Positions 18,028-25,322 of a stretch of DNA of 64,000 nucleotides are shown one piece after another. The position numbers and the translations under genes are program-made. Within the stretch, counting starts at the first letter, position 1. The number at the start of each line of letters is the position of its first letter. A model generated the notes under the pieces. It had not been told where the DNA came from. It was given only the letters and a program-made list of their open reading frames with translations, and did no database searches. This DNA comes from Paracoccus aminophilus JCM 7686 (GTDB lineage: Bacteria; Pseudomonadota; Alphaproteobacteria; Rhodobacterales; Rhodobacteraceae), in the NCBI RefSeq assembly GCF_000444995.1, contig NC_022041.1, forward strand, positions 3,351,501 through 3,415,500. Reading direction: 5' to 3'.

Positions 18028-18644
18028 GCGACCTTCTCCTTGGTGGCAGCCTCAAGCTCAAAGCGCAGCGCCTCAAGCCGACGCGAGGCCGCGATCCGAG
18101 CCTCGGCATCCGCCTCTGCGGCGATCAGCGCATGAAGAACGGCGGTCGTGCCGACATGCTGCATCAGAATCGTCAGATCGCCCTTGGTCAGGACGCAGGC
18201 ATTGGCGCTGTCGCAGGCCAAAGCGATCTCTTCCGGCGCGGCCTCGACCGCAAGCGAGCGCAGCGGCGCAAGCCCCGCGAAAGCAGGCGGCTCGCCCTCA
18301 GCGCCCTGCGGCGCGACCCAGATCACGCCGTCCTGCTCGACGCAGGACCAGGCGTTGACGCGGATCGTCGCCGGCGGTTCGAGATCAGGATGCGCGGGGA
18401 TCTTGCGGCAAATGCCCGCGCCGTCATAGCGCCAGCCGTGATAGATGCAGGACAGGAACTCGCCGCGCACGAAGCCATGAGACAGGCGCATCCCGCGATG
18501 GGGGCAGCGGTCGTTCCAGGCCTGAACCTTGCCGGATTCCGCGCGCCACAGCGCAAGATCCTGTCCGTCGCAGGAAACCGGGATGACCAGTCGAGGTGGC
18601 AGATCGCTCGCAAGAGCAATGGGCGTCCAGACCGATGAGGGCAT
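18024..18644 (-). CDS. Stand-alone Rieske [2Fe-2S] protein with unusual C-terminal region
   Basis: Protein of 206 residues. The N-terminal Rieske domain has the complete cluster motif, C47-P-H49 and C66-x2-H69 in CPHRG and CIYHGWRYDG, of the oxygenase type rather than the bc1 type. After about residue 125 there is no oxygenase catalytic domain; instead there is a segment with TKGDLTILMQHVG and a terminal Ala/Glu/Arg-rich helix (about 170-206) that could form a coiled coil. The stop overlaps the next gene by four bases. The likely role is to hand electrons to the Rieske-less oxygenase in trans, as the extra Rieske domain of NdmD does for NdmC. No reductase gene is adjacent. Confidence 0.85.
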   Translation of the reverse strand: MPSSVWTPIALASDLPPRLVIPVSCDGQDLALWRAESGKVQAWNDRCPHRGMRLSHGFVRGEFLSCIYHGWRYDGAGICRKIPAHPDLEPPATIRVNAWSCVEQDGVIWVAPQGAEGEPPAFAGLAPLRSLAVEAAPEEIALACDSANACVLTKGDLTILMQHVGTTAVLHALIAAEADAEARIAASRRLEALRFELEAATKEKVA

Positions 18645-18748
18645 TTTTATTCCGTCCGTCTTGTGGATTGCCCTGCCCTACGCCGAAGGCCGGGTAGATT
18701 GAAGATGGTTCCCATGCATATCAGGTGCCCTGCGGCGAATCTGCATAG

Positions 18749-18759
18749 GAGTTTAACTC
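18749..18759. repeat. 11-bp palindrome upstream of the Rieske gene
   Basis: GAGTTTAACTC is a perfect palindrome about a central T, located 105 bp before the Rieske gene start and just after the acylphosphatase-like stop. It may be an operator for the oxygenase-importer set, but its shortness keeps this tentative. Confidence 0.3.
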
Positions 18760-18772
18760 ATGTCGCGCCGCG

Positions 18773-19030
18773 TCAATTGTTCAGGCGACGCCGCTCGATT
18801 TCATCGACCCAGACCTGAATCGGTCCAAGCAGACAGGCCATTTCCATCGCATCGAGAAGCTCTTCAGGTCCGGCAAGCACCAATTCGATCTTGTCGGCAT
18901 CCTGCCGGTCAATGCGGCACCGCAGCCCCAGACGGTCGGCATGGCGCTGAATCCATGGCGGAAACTGCTCGGACTGCACCTCTCCAAGAATGAAGAAACG
19001 CTCGCTCCTGAAATGGGCTGGTGTAGACAC
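18773..19030 (-). CDS. Acylphosphatase-like small protein, catalytic residues not conserved
   Basis: About 85 residues if read from the GTG at 19030, which has AAGG nine bases upstream. The pattern GEVQSEQFPPWIQRHADRLG, then LRCRI, then ELVLAGPEELLDAMEMACLL, ending in VDEIE, tracks the acylphosphatase fold. The catalytic arginine expected in GxVQGVxFR is replaced (FP instead of FR), and the usual loop asparagine is not evident. It may therefore be a non-enzymatic relative. A longer frame extends to 19135 but has no ribosome site. It lies 128 bp upstream of, and on the same strand as, the Rieske gene, so membership in that transcription unit is possible. Confidence 0.55.
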   Translation of the reverse strand: MSTPAHFRSERFFILGEVQSEQFPPWIQRHADRLGLRCRIDRQDADKIELVLAGPEELLDAMEMACLLGPIQVWVDEIERRRLNN

Positions 19031-19260
19031 CGCTGGACCTTCGCGACTGTGAGGCCATGGATCGACCTTGCGCCAGCACATCGTTGAAATCAAGTCTGGA
19101 CGCAAGAGCCGCCCCCGGTCAGGCAAAAACGCCATCCGCGATCGCCCCAGTCATTACGGCATTTTTGCGACATTTCGGCCACAAGTTTAGCGAAATTTTA
19201 ACCATTCGCCGCCAGATTGCAGAACGGCTCCCCAGCCTTTTCCGAATCCGGAGTTCCGTC

Positions 19261-20250
19261 ATGAGTGCCGATATCCCCGTCGCCGTTGTCATTCCGGTGC
19301 TGAATCGCGCCTCTCGCATCGCGGCGGCGATCCGCGCGGCGCTGGCGCAGTCTCATCCTGATTGTATCGTGGTCGTCGTCGATGACGGTTCTCGCGATGG
19401 AAGCTGGGCCGAGATGTGCCGCTTTGCCGGGGAGGACCGGGTCGCGCTGATCCGGCTCAAGCGCAATCTCGGCACGGCGCAGGCCAAGAATGTGGCGCTT
19501 CTGCTGACCGGCGGGCGCGCGGTCAGCTTTCATGATTCCGACGACCGCCCCCATCCCGACAAGCTGCTGCGACAGGCGCGGGTGCTGGGCCAAGGCGGGT
19601 TGAGCGGAGATGCCGGGCTCAACTGGCGCGTCATCGGGCGTGCCCCGGGCGCCGCACTTCAGATCGACGCGGTCTTTTGTCATCACGAGCTGATCCTGCC
19701 CGATGGCGGACGGCGGATCATCCGGCGCGAGCTCGCGCTCTTTGACGATCTCTTCCCCAATGCTCAGCCTGAGCAGGCGCCGGGCGATTGGCTGCATATC
19801 AACTCGGGCCTCTTTCACCCCCGCGTCTTCCGCGAAATCGGGGGTTACGCCGACAGCATCGAAGAGGACCGCGACCTGCGCAACCGGCTGCTCTGCGCCG
19901 GGCAGATCCTGCGCGTGATCGAAGAGCCGTTGCTCACCAAGATCGAAACCGCGGATTCGCTGACGCAATCGCCAGAGACCGGCTATACCAGCGCGCGGCG
20001 GCGGGCCGATCGCGAGGCGGTCTGGCGCGACATCGACCTGTGGTTTCGGACCCGGCAGATCCCGCCGCGCGCGATCTCTGTGCCTGCGGATGCGGTGGCC
20101 GAAATCATCCGGCCCGCGCTGCTCGCGCCAAGTGCTGCCTTGGCCGATAGCGCAACGGCGGCGGCGCGCGATATCTGGCTGGCCCGGGCGAGCGCCGCCC
20201 AAGGCCCCGCCCAGAGCCCTGCCGAGCTTGCCGGTCAGGCGAAACGCTGA
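19261..20250 (+). CDS. Family 2 glycosyltransferase
   Basis: Soluble GT-A-fold glycosyltransferase of 329 residues with unknown sugar and acceptor. The N-terminus VAVVIPVLNRASRIAAAIRA leads into VVVVDDGSRDGSW, the nucleotide-binding region of GT2. FHDSDDRPHPDKLL supplies the DxD-like metal motif near residue 98. No membrane helices are seen. The ATG at 19261 is preferred over longer upstream frames because GT2 homology begins immediately after it. The 3' end overlaps the convergent GT2 gene by 16 bases, and no operon partner is evident. Confidence 0.8.
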   Translation: MSADIPVAVVIPVLNRASRIAAAIRAALAQSHPDCIVVVVDDGSRDGSWAEMCRFAGEDRVALIRLKRNLGTAQAKNVALLLTGGRAVSFHDSDDRPHPDKLLRQARVLGQGGLSGDAGLNWRVIGRAPGAALQIDAVFCHHELILPDGGRRIIRRELALFDDLFPNAQPEQAPGDWLHINSGLFHPRVFREIGGYADSIEEDRDLRNRLLCAGQILRVIEEPLLTKIETADSLTQSPETGYTSARRRADREAVWRDIDLWFRTRQIPPRAISVPADAVAEIIRPALLAPSAALADSATAAARDIWLARASAAQGPAQSPAELAGQAKR

Positions 20251-21014
20251 TCCTGAGCTAAGGCCTCATCCGCAGGCGCGTCCTGGCCCTCACGCGCCAC
20301 GCGCTCGCCCGCCGGACGGCCCGAGCGCAGGATCAGCCAGGATGCCCCGACCAGATCGACGATCCCGACCAGCGCGCGCTGCAAGTTGCTGTAATTCGAG
20401 CGCCCGGCCTCGCGCGCACGGTGGTTGACCGGCGCAGTCAGCACCTGCCAGCCCTCGCGTTTGATCATCGCCGGGGTGAAGCGGTGGATGTGGTCAAAGA
20501 ACGGCATATCGAGCCAGGCCTCGCGCCGGAACAGCTTCAGCCCACAACCCGAATCCTGCACACCGTCCTTGAGCATCGCGGCCCGCAGACGGTTGGCAAA
20601 GCGCGAGGCCTTGCGCTTGGCCCAGGTGTCCTGCCGTTTCTGGCGCTGCCCCTGCACGATCCCGACCCGCGCCGCCGAAGCAGGCAGCGCGCCGATCAAC
20701 GTCAGGATCTGGTCGGGCGGGTTCTGGCCATCGCCATCCAGCGTCGCGACCCAGTCGTGGCGCGCCGCGCGCACGCCGCTGCGGATCGCGGTCGACTGGC
20801 CGCGGCGGGTGGCGTGGTGGATGACATGGACGCGCGGATCGCTGGCAGCGGCCTCTTCGAGGATCTGCGGCGTGGCATCACTCGACCCATCGTTGACGAC
20901 GATCAGCTCGACCTCAAGCCCCTGCAAAGCGGTCAGGGTCTCGGCAATCAGAGCGGCGGCGGAGCCCTCTTCGTTGAGAAAGGGGATAACGACGGAAAGA
21001 GATGAAATCTTCAC
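20235..21014 (-). CDS. ArnC/FlmF-like undecaprenyl-phosphate glycosyltransferase (GT2)
   Basis: GT2 enzyme of 259 residues of the dolichyl-phosphate-mannose-synthase type, which loads a sugar onto a polyprenyl phosphate at the inner membrane. Motifs: LSVVIPFLNEEGSAAALIAE, VVNDGSSDAT, ATLDGDGQNPPDQI (DxD) and QDSGCGLKLFRREAW. The C-terminus has only a weak hydrophobic segment near IVGASWLIL, so it may be peripheral rather than integral. The start overlaps the GT39 stop by four bases; together with the GT39 and LAB_N genes it forms a lipid A decoration operon. The sugar could be an amino sugar, as with FlmF2/FlmK of Francisella. Confidence 0.82.
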   Translation of the reverse strand: MKISSLSVVIPFLNEEGSAAALIAETLTALQGLEVELIVVNDGSSDATPQILEEAAASDPRVHVIHHATRRGQSTAIRSGVRAARHDWVATLDGDGQNPPDQILTLIGALPASAARVGIVQGQRQKRQDTWAKRKASRFANRLRAAMLKDGVQDSGCGLKLFRREAWLDMPFFDHIHRFTPAMIKREGWQVLTAPVNHRAREAGRSNYSNLQRALVGIVDLVGASWLILRSGRPAGERVAREGQDAPADEALAQDQRFA

Positions 21015-22696
21015 TGCACTGCCTCGGTTTGACTGTTCTGGGTTGTGCCTTCACTGGCTCCGGCGCCAAGCGAGGCACCAGATGTTGTTGAGCTTTCCTT
21101 GTTCAGCCACAGCCCGTAGGAGCGGCCCCGGAAAGACAGAAGCTGATCCGGCGCGGCCTGCGGCTGCGGACGATCCATCCGCCCCATCAAGGCCCGCCCC
21201 GGTTTCTCGGCGAGCCAAGCCGCCGCCGCGACGGGATCGGGGAGCATCGCGACCGGCTGGGCCAAGCGCCCGGCAAAGCCGAATTCGCCCGCATAGCCAT
21301 CGTCCATCGTCGCGAGCCCCGCCTGCTCATACGCGGCAAGCTGACGGCCAATCAGGGTCGCGTCATAGGCGTCGCCCGCCTTGCCGATGAAAAGCAGGCT
21401 CAGAAGTACGACCACCGCCGGGCTCAGAACCGCAAGCCAGCCGCCCCGGCGCAGCACCGCCACCGCAGCGACCAGCACCAAACCGACGGCAATCGCCACC
21501 AGCAGCCAAGCCGGGCCGATCACCTCGCGGACCTCGCCCTTGACCAGCCCGAAGGCCACGCCGAGCAGATAGAGCGCCGCCGCCAAGGGCCCAAGCGCGG
21601 CCAAAGGCGCGCGTGCCCCCTGCGCGATGGCAGGCGCGGCGATCAGAGCGACCGCGGGCAGCATCGGGACGAGGTAATGGGTCTGTTTGCCACTGATCAG
21701 GCTGAAGATCGCCACGGTCGCCACGATCCAGACCGGCATCGGCCCGATCAGGCGCAGGTTTTTCCAAAAGCCGAGCGACCAGATCCAAGGGAAGGCCAGA
21801 AGCGGCAGAAGCGGCACGAAGAACCACCACGGCTTCTGGTGGGCGAAAGAAGACACCACGCGCCCGGCGCTTTGCGTCCAGAGAATCTCTTGCCGGTAAT
21901 CGGCGCCGCCCAGCAACAGCGCGGGCACGAGCCACAAAAGCACAAGCCCAAGCGCGATCAACACGCCCAGGCCGACGCCCTTGAACGCGGCTTTCAGCGG
22001 CATTCCGCCCCAGAACGGCAGGGCGAGCCCGACCGGCACCAGATGAACAAGAATCACCGGCCCCTTGCTGATGACGCCAAGCGCGATCGCCGCGCCATAA
22101 CCGGCCCAGGGCAGCCAGCTGCGCGGCGCCTCAGCGGGCGTGCGCGCGGCATGAACCAGCGCCAGAACGCCAAGCGCGGTCGCCAGCGTCAGCATGGCGT
22201 CAAACATCGTCAGCCCGGCGAAAAAGGCAAACCCGCCCATACCCGCCAGCGCCAGCGCGGCATAGCCGCCGAGCTCGGGCCGGGTCGGATAGAGCGCCCG
22301 GCCGAGGCGCGAAGTCACCCAGATCGCGCCAAGGCCGAAAGCCGGCGCGACCAGACGCCCGGCAAATTCCGAGGGACCGGTCACGGCCCAGACCAGATTG
22401 ATCAGCCAGAACAGCAGCGGCGGCTTGTCGCCATAAATCTCGCCATTGAGATGGGGCACGATCCAGCTGTGATGCAGCCGCATTTCCCAGGCGACGGTCA
22501 GATAGCGGGTCTCGTCGATCGGCATCGCCGGGCGCAGCCACACCCCAAGCACGGCCATGACCGCGAAAATCGCAAGGGCAATCCCGGTCAGCGGCAGACG
22601 GCTGGCCTGCCCTCGGGCAGCGGCACGCACGGCGGGATCGGCGGAAAGGTCGCCGGGGGCAGTCGGGTCAAGCATCGGGTCGGTCACAGAACTCAC
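21011..22696 (-). CDS. ArnT/FlmK-like lipid A glycosyltransferase (GT39/PMT family)
   Basis: Integral inner-membrane transferase of 561 residues that moves a sugar from a lipid carrier to lipid A on the periplasmic side. After a short cytoplasmic stretch, a first helix near residues 35-52 is followed by RPAMPIDETRYLTVAWEM, the DE motif of the first periplasmic loop typical of ArnT/PMT enzymes, and GDKPPLLFWLINLVW, the KPP signature. About ten further hydrophobic segments follow, then a soluble C-terminal part. It overlaps its neighbours by four bases on both sides. arnA/B/D/E/F are missing here, so aminoarabinose specifically is not supported. Confidence 0.85.
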   Translation of the reverse strand: MSSVTDPMLDPTAPGDLSADPAVRAAARGQASRLPLTGIALAIFAVMAVLGVWLRPAMPIDETRYLTVAWEMRLHHSWIVPHLNGEIYGDKPPLLFWLINLVWAVTGPSEFAGRLVAPAFGLGAIWVTSRLGRALYPTRPELGGYAALALAGMGGFAFFAGLTMFDAMLTLATALGVLALVHAARTPAEAPRSWLPWAGYGAAIALGVISKGPVILVHLVPVGLALPFWGGMPLKAAFKGVGLGVLIALGLVLLWLVPALLLGGADYRQEILWTQSAGRVVSSFAHQKPWWFFVPLLPLLAFPWIWSLGFWKNLRLIGPMPVWIVATVAIFSLISGKQTHYLVPMLPAVALIAAPAIAQGARAPLAALGPLAAALYLLGVAFGLVKGEVREVIGPAWLLVAIAVGLVLVAAVAVLRRGGWLAVLSPAVVVLLSLLFIGKAGDAYDATLIGRQLAAYEQAGLATMDDGYAGEFGFAGRLAQPVAMLPDPVAAAAWLAEKPGRALMGRMDRPQPQAAPDQLLSFRGRSYGLWLNKESSTTSGASLGAGASEGTTQNSQTEAVQ

Positions 22697-23031
22697 AGGG
22701 CGGCCTCCGCAGCGGTCTTGGGGCTGCCGAGGTCGGAGCTGGCGACGCTGGGGCTTTCAGCGTCGGATTTATGGCGGGTTTCGCGCGAGATCAGCATGAG
22801 GTTCCGCAAATAGACGATCAGCCCCATGCCTTGGCCGAGGCTGAAAACCGGGTCCTGCCGATAGATCGCATAGGCCAGCAGCAGGACGCCGCCACCAATG
22901 CTGAACCACCAGAAAGCGGTCGGAACCACGCTCTTCTTCAGCCGCTCGCTCGCAATCCATTGCACGAGAAAGCGCGAGGTGAAAAGCGCTTGCCCAAGGA
23001 ACCCCACAACCAACCAGACTGTTGCTGTCAT
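22693..23031 (-). CDS. Lipid-A-disaccharide-synthase N-terminal-like (LAB_N) membrane protein
   Basis: Small integral membrane protein of 112 residues with three hydrophobic helices and the LAB_N pattern (GFLGQALFTSRFLVQWIASE, KKSVVPTAFWWFSIGGG). Stand-alone LAB_N proteins commonly accompany DPM1-like and PMT-like transferases in lipid A modification operons; their exact role is unsettled, possibly flipping or docking the lipid-linked sugar. The ATG at 23031 follows AAGGATGGACC. It is the first gene of the trio and faces the two-component system across a 139-bp gap. Confidence 0.82.
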   Translation of the reverse strand: MTATVWLVVGFLGQALFTSRFLVQWIASERLKKSVVPTAFWWFSIGGGVLLLAYAIYRQDPVFSLGQGMGLIVYLRNLMLISRETRHKSDAESPSVASSDLGSPKTAAEAAL

Positions 23032-23099
23032 TGGTCCATCCTTGTTCTTGATTCTGCGCATATGTCTTCAGTCAGCATGCCGCTTTCTAGGCGCAAACC

Positions 23100-23148
23100 C
23101 TGACAGAAAGCTGAACGTTCCTTGAATTCGCGTTCAGCCCTGTGTCAG
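23100..23148. promoter_or_regulatory. 49-bp dyad between lipid A operon and two-component system
   Basis: Left arm 23100-23117 and right arm 23131-23148 are inverted copies matching at 15 of 18 positions. The outer CTGACA/TGTCAG and inner GCTGAACG/CGTTCAGC blocks are perfect and share one centre at 23124, with a 13-base spacer. It occupies the only gap between the divergent operons, so binding by the adjacent response regulator is the simplest explanation. Confidence 0.65.
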
Positions 23149-23170
23149 TTATGCCGCATAGGGTAAAAGG

Positions 23171-23839
23171 ATGATCGTATTGAGGGTTCTGCTGGTCGAA
23201 GACGATACTGGGCTGGGAAGCGCGCTGCGTGACCAGATCCGGGCCGAGGGACATACGCCCGATTGGGCCGAGACTCTGGCGACCGCCGACGACCTGATGG
23301 CGACCGTGCAATACGACCTGATCCTGCTTGATATGAACCTGCCCGACGGCAATGGGCTCGATTTTCTGCACCGGCTGCGCCGGGCGGGGCGCGACATGCC
23401 GGTGATCGTGCTCACCGCCAAGGACCGGGTCACCGACCGCATTGCCGGGCTGAATGCGGGGGCCGATGATTACCTCGTCAAACCCTTCGATCTGGCCGAG
23501 CTTTCCGCCCGGATCGGCGCGGTGGCGCGGCGCTATGCCGGGCGTCCCAACCCCGAGATCCGGCTGGGCGAAAACCTGATCGACCTCGCGGCGAAATCAA
23601 TCCGCCATGCGGGCGCGCATGTCGATCTCAGCCCGCGCGAATGGGCGATTTTCGAGGCTCTGCTGCAAAATCCGGGCATCGTAATGACCAAATCCCGGCT
23701 GGAAGAGCGGCTTTATTCCTTCGACGCCGAGGTCGAGAGCAATACGATCGAGGTCTATGTCAGCCGCCTGCGCAAGAAGCTGGGCCGCGACGCGATCGAA
23801 ACCCTGCGCGGATTGGGGTATCGCCTTGGCCGCGACTGA
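23171..23839 (+). CDS. OmpR/PhoB-family response regulator
   Basis: DNA-binding response regulator of 222 residues. The receiver domain has acidic residues E10-D12, phospho-acceptor D54 (LILLDMNLPDGNG), T82 and K104 (DDYLVKPFD). The winged-helix domain from about residue 130 ends in VEVYVSRLRKKL-like sequence (here IEVYVSRLRKKLG) and LRGLGYRL, as in QseB/PmrA-type regulators. The ATG at 23171 has AGGG seven bases upstream; an in-frame TTG at 23180 is an alternative. The kinase gene follows with overlap. The upstream dyad and divergent lipid A trio suggest a PmrA-like envelope-stress role. Confidence 0.92.
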   Translation: MIVLRVLLVEDDTGLGSALRDQIRAEGHTPDWAETLATADDLMATVQYDLILLDMNLPDGNGLDFLHRLRRAGRDMPVIVLTAKDRVTDRIAGLNAGADDYLVKPFDLAELSARIGAVARRYAGRPNPEIRLGENLIDLAAKSIRHAGAHVDLSPREWAIFEALLQNPGIVMTKSRLEERLYSFDAEVESNTIEVYVSRLRKKLGRDAIETLRGLGYRLGRD

Positions 23840-25163
23840 TCCCCGCCCCGCACAGGACCGCCCCACCCCGAACCGGCCCGCCCCAAACCGGCCCGCGCCC
23901 AGCTTGCGCCGCGATCTCGCCGTGCGGCTGGGCCTGTGGATGACCGCGCTTTGGGTGCTGGCGCTGGTCGCAGGCTGGCTGACTATGCGCCACGAGATCG
24001 ACGAGATCTATGACGCCGTGCTCAAGCGCACCGCCGACCGCTTCCTGCCGCTTGCCGATTCCGTCGAGGATCATGCCGGGCCGATCCTGTCATCAGAGGG
24101 CGGCGGGCTCTGGATCCAGATCATCGGCGCCGATGGCGCGATGCGGATGATCTCGACCACGGCCGATCCGGGGATTTTCGCAGAGCCGATCCGCGACGGT
24201 TTTTCCGAGGCCGCCGATGCGCGCATCTTCACCCGCACTTCGGCCGAGGGCACGGTCATCCGCGTCGCCGATCCGATGGCCGAGCGGCGCGAGGCGACGC
24301 TCGACACGCTCTCGTCCTTCCTGATCGCGGCGGCGCTGATGCTGCCGGTGAATATCCTTGCGATCTTTTGGCTGACCCGGGCGCGGCTGCGGCCGGTGAC
24401 GCGCTTTGCCGCGACGGTGGCCGATCGCGGCGCGCAGGATCTCGATCCGGTCCGGACCCCCGACCTGCCGCAAGAGCTCTTGCCGGTCGAGGCTTCGGTC
24501 AATCGGCTGATGGCGCGGATCAAGCAGGCGCTCGACACCGAGCGCGCCTTTTCCGCCAATGCCGCGCATGAACTGCGCACGCCCATCGCCGCCGTTCTGG
24601 CCCAGACCCAGCGCCTCGTCGCCGAGGCCCCTGAGGGCGCGCTGCGCGACCGGGCCGAAGCCATCGTCGAAGAGGAAAAGCGGCTGGCGCGGCTGGCGGA
24701 AAAGCTTTTGGAGCTGACCCGCGCCGAGGGCGGCCCCGCAAACCACCCGCTGCGCGACATGCGCGATATTGCTGGGCTCGTGGTGCGCGATTTCGACACG
24801 CCGGTCGAGCTGGCCGCGATGCCAAAACCCGTGCTGATCGCAATGGACCCCGATCATTTCGCGATTCTGCTGCGCAACTTGATCGAAAACGCCATCCGCC
24901 ACGGCCAACCGCCGATCCGGGTCTCGCTGACCCCGGGCGAGATCTCGGTCACCAATCAGGGCGCGCCCGTCCCCGCCGACAAGCTGCCGCATCTGACCCA
25001 GCGCTTTGAGCGCGCGGGCAGTCGCAAGGCGGGCTCGGGGCTGGGGCTCGCGATCGTTGAGACGCTGGTGCGTCGCGCCGGCGCGCGGTTGCAGCTGATT
25101 TCGCCGCTGCCCGGGCAATCGACGGGCTTTGCCGCCGTCATCCGCTTTCCGATCACCTCCTGA
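23826..25163 (+). CDS. Sensor histidine kinase, partner of the adjacent response regulator
   Basis: Membrane sensor kinase of about 445 residues. A Pro/Arg-rich cytoplasmic leader with the repeat NRPAP precedes TM1 (about 34-52). A periplasmic sensor of about 105 residues, TM2 (about 160-182), a HAMP-like linker, the phospho-accepting H248 (AHELRTPIAAV), an N box near 355 (LIENAIRHG) and GSGLGLAIVETL follow. The usual DxGxG box reads TNQGAPV, with Asn for the conserved Asp. The start is uncertain: TTG at 23826 overlaps the regulator by 14 bases and is preferred; GTG at 23922 and ATG at 23940 are possible. Signal unknown. Confidence 0.88.
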   Translation: MAATDPRPAQDRPTPNRPAPNRPAPSLRRDLAVRLGLWMTALWVLALVAGWLTMRHEIDEIYDAVLKRTADRFLPLADSVEDHAGPILSSEGGGLWIQIIGADGAMRMISTTADPGIFAEPIRDGFSEAADARIFTRTSAEGTVIRVADPMAERREATLDTLSSFLIAAALMLPVNILAIFWLTRARLRPVTRFAATVADRGAQDLDPVRTPDLPQELLPVEASVNRLMARIKQALDTERAFSANAAHELRTPIAAVLAQTQRLVAEAPEGALRDRAEAIVEEEKRLARLAEKLLELTRAEGGPANHPLRDMRDIAGLVVRDFDTPVELAAMPKPVLIAMDPDHFAILLRNLIENAIRHGQPPIRVSLTPGEISVTNQGAPVPADKLPHLTQRFERAGSRKAGSGLGLAIVETLVRRAGARLQLISPLPGQSTGFAAVIRFPITS

Positions 25164-25231
25164 GCGCCCTCACAACTTTACGCTGATCCCGGCACGTCCG
25201 GGTCATTTCTGGCTTGCGCAATCGCGGCGGC

Positions 25232-25262
25232 TTTCTGAATATGTCTAGTGATAATTCAGAAA
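25232..25262. promoter_or_regulatory. Perfect 9-bp inverted repeat at the FAD oxidoreductase promoter
   Basis: TTTCTGAAT (25232-25240) and ATTCAGAAA (25254-25262) are exact inverted copies separated by 13 bases. A good -10 hexamer, GATAAT (25250-25255), overlaps the right arm, while no -35 is obvious. This arrangement fits an operator for a dimeric regulator of the downstream gene. Confidence 0.6.
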
Positions 25263-25322
25263 CAACGCGGAACCCGCCGTCGCATCCTGCCCGGCCAGAC
25301 GCGACAAAACCGGGAGGGGCCT

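Noticed and set aside
17182..18644. The separate Rieske and oxygenase genes as one gene broken by a frameshift
   Set aside because: Each has its own complete N-terminus: the second gene begins again with the WYPVAM-type start of a Rieske oxygenase and lacks cluster residues, and the first has its own extra C-terminus. They overlap by a clean ATGA. A simple frameshift would not produce this.
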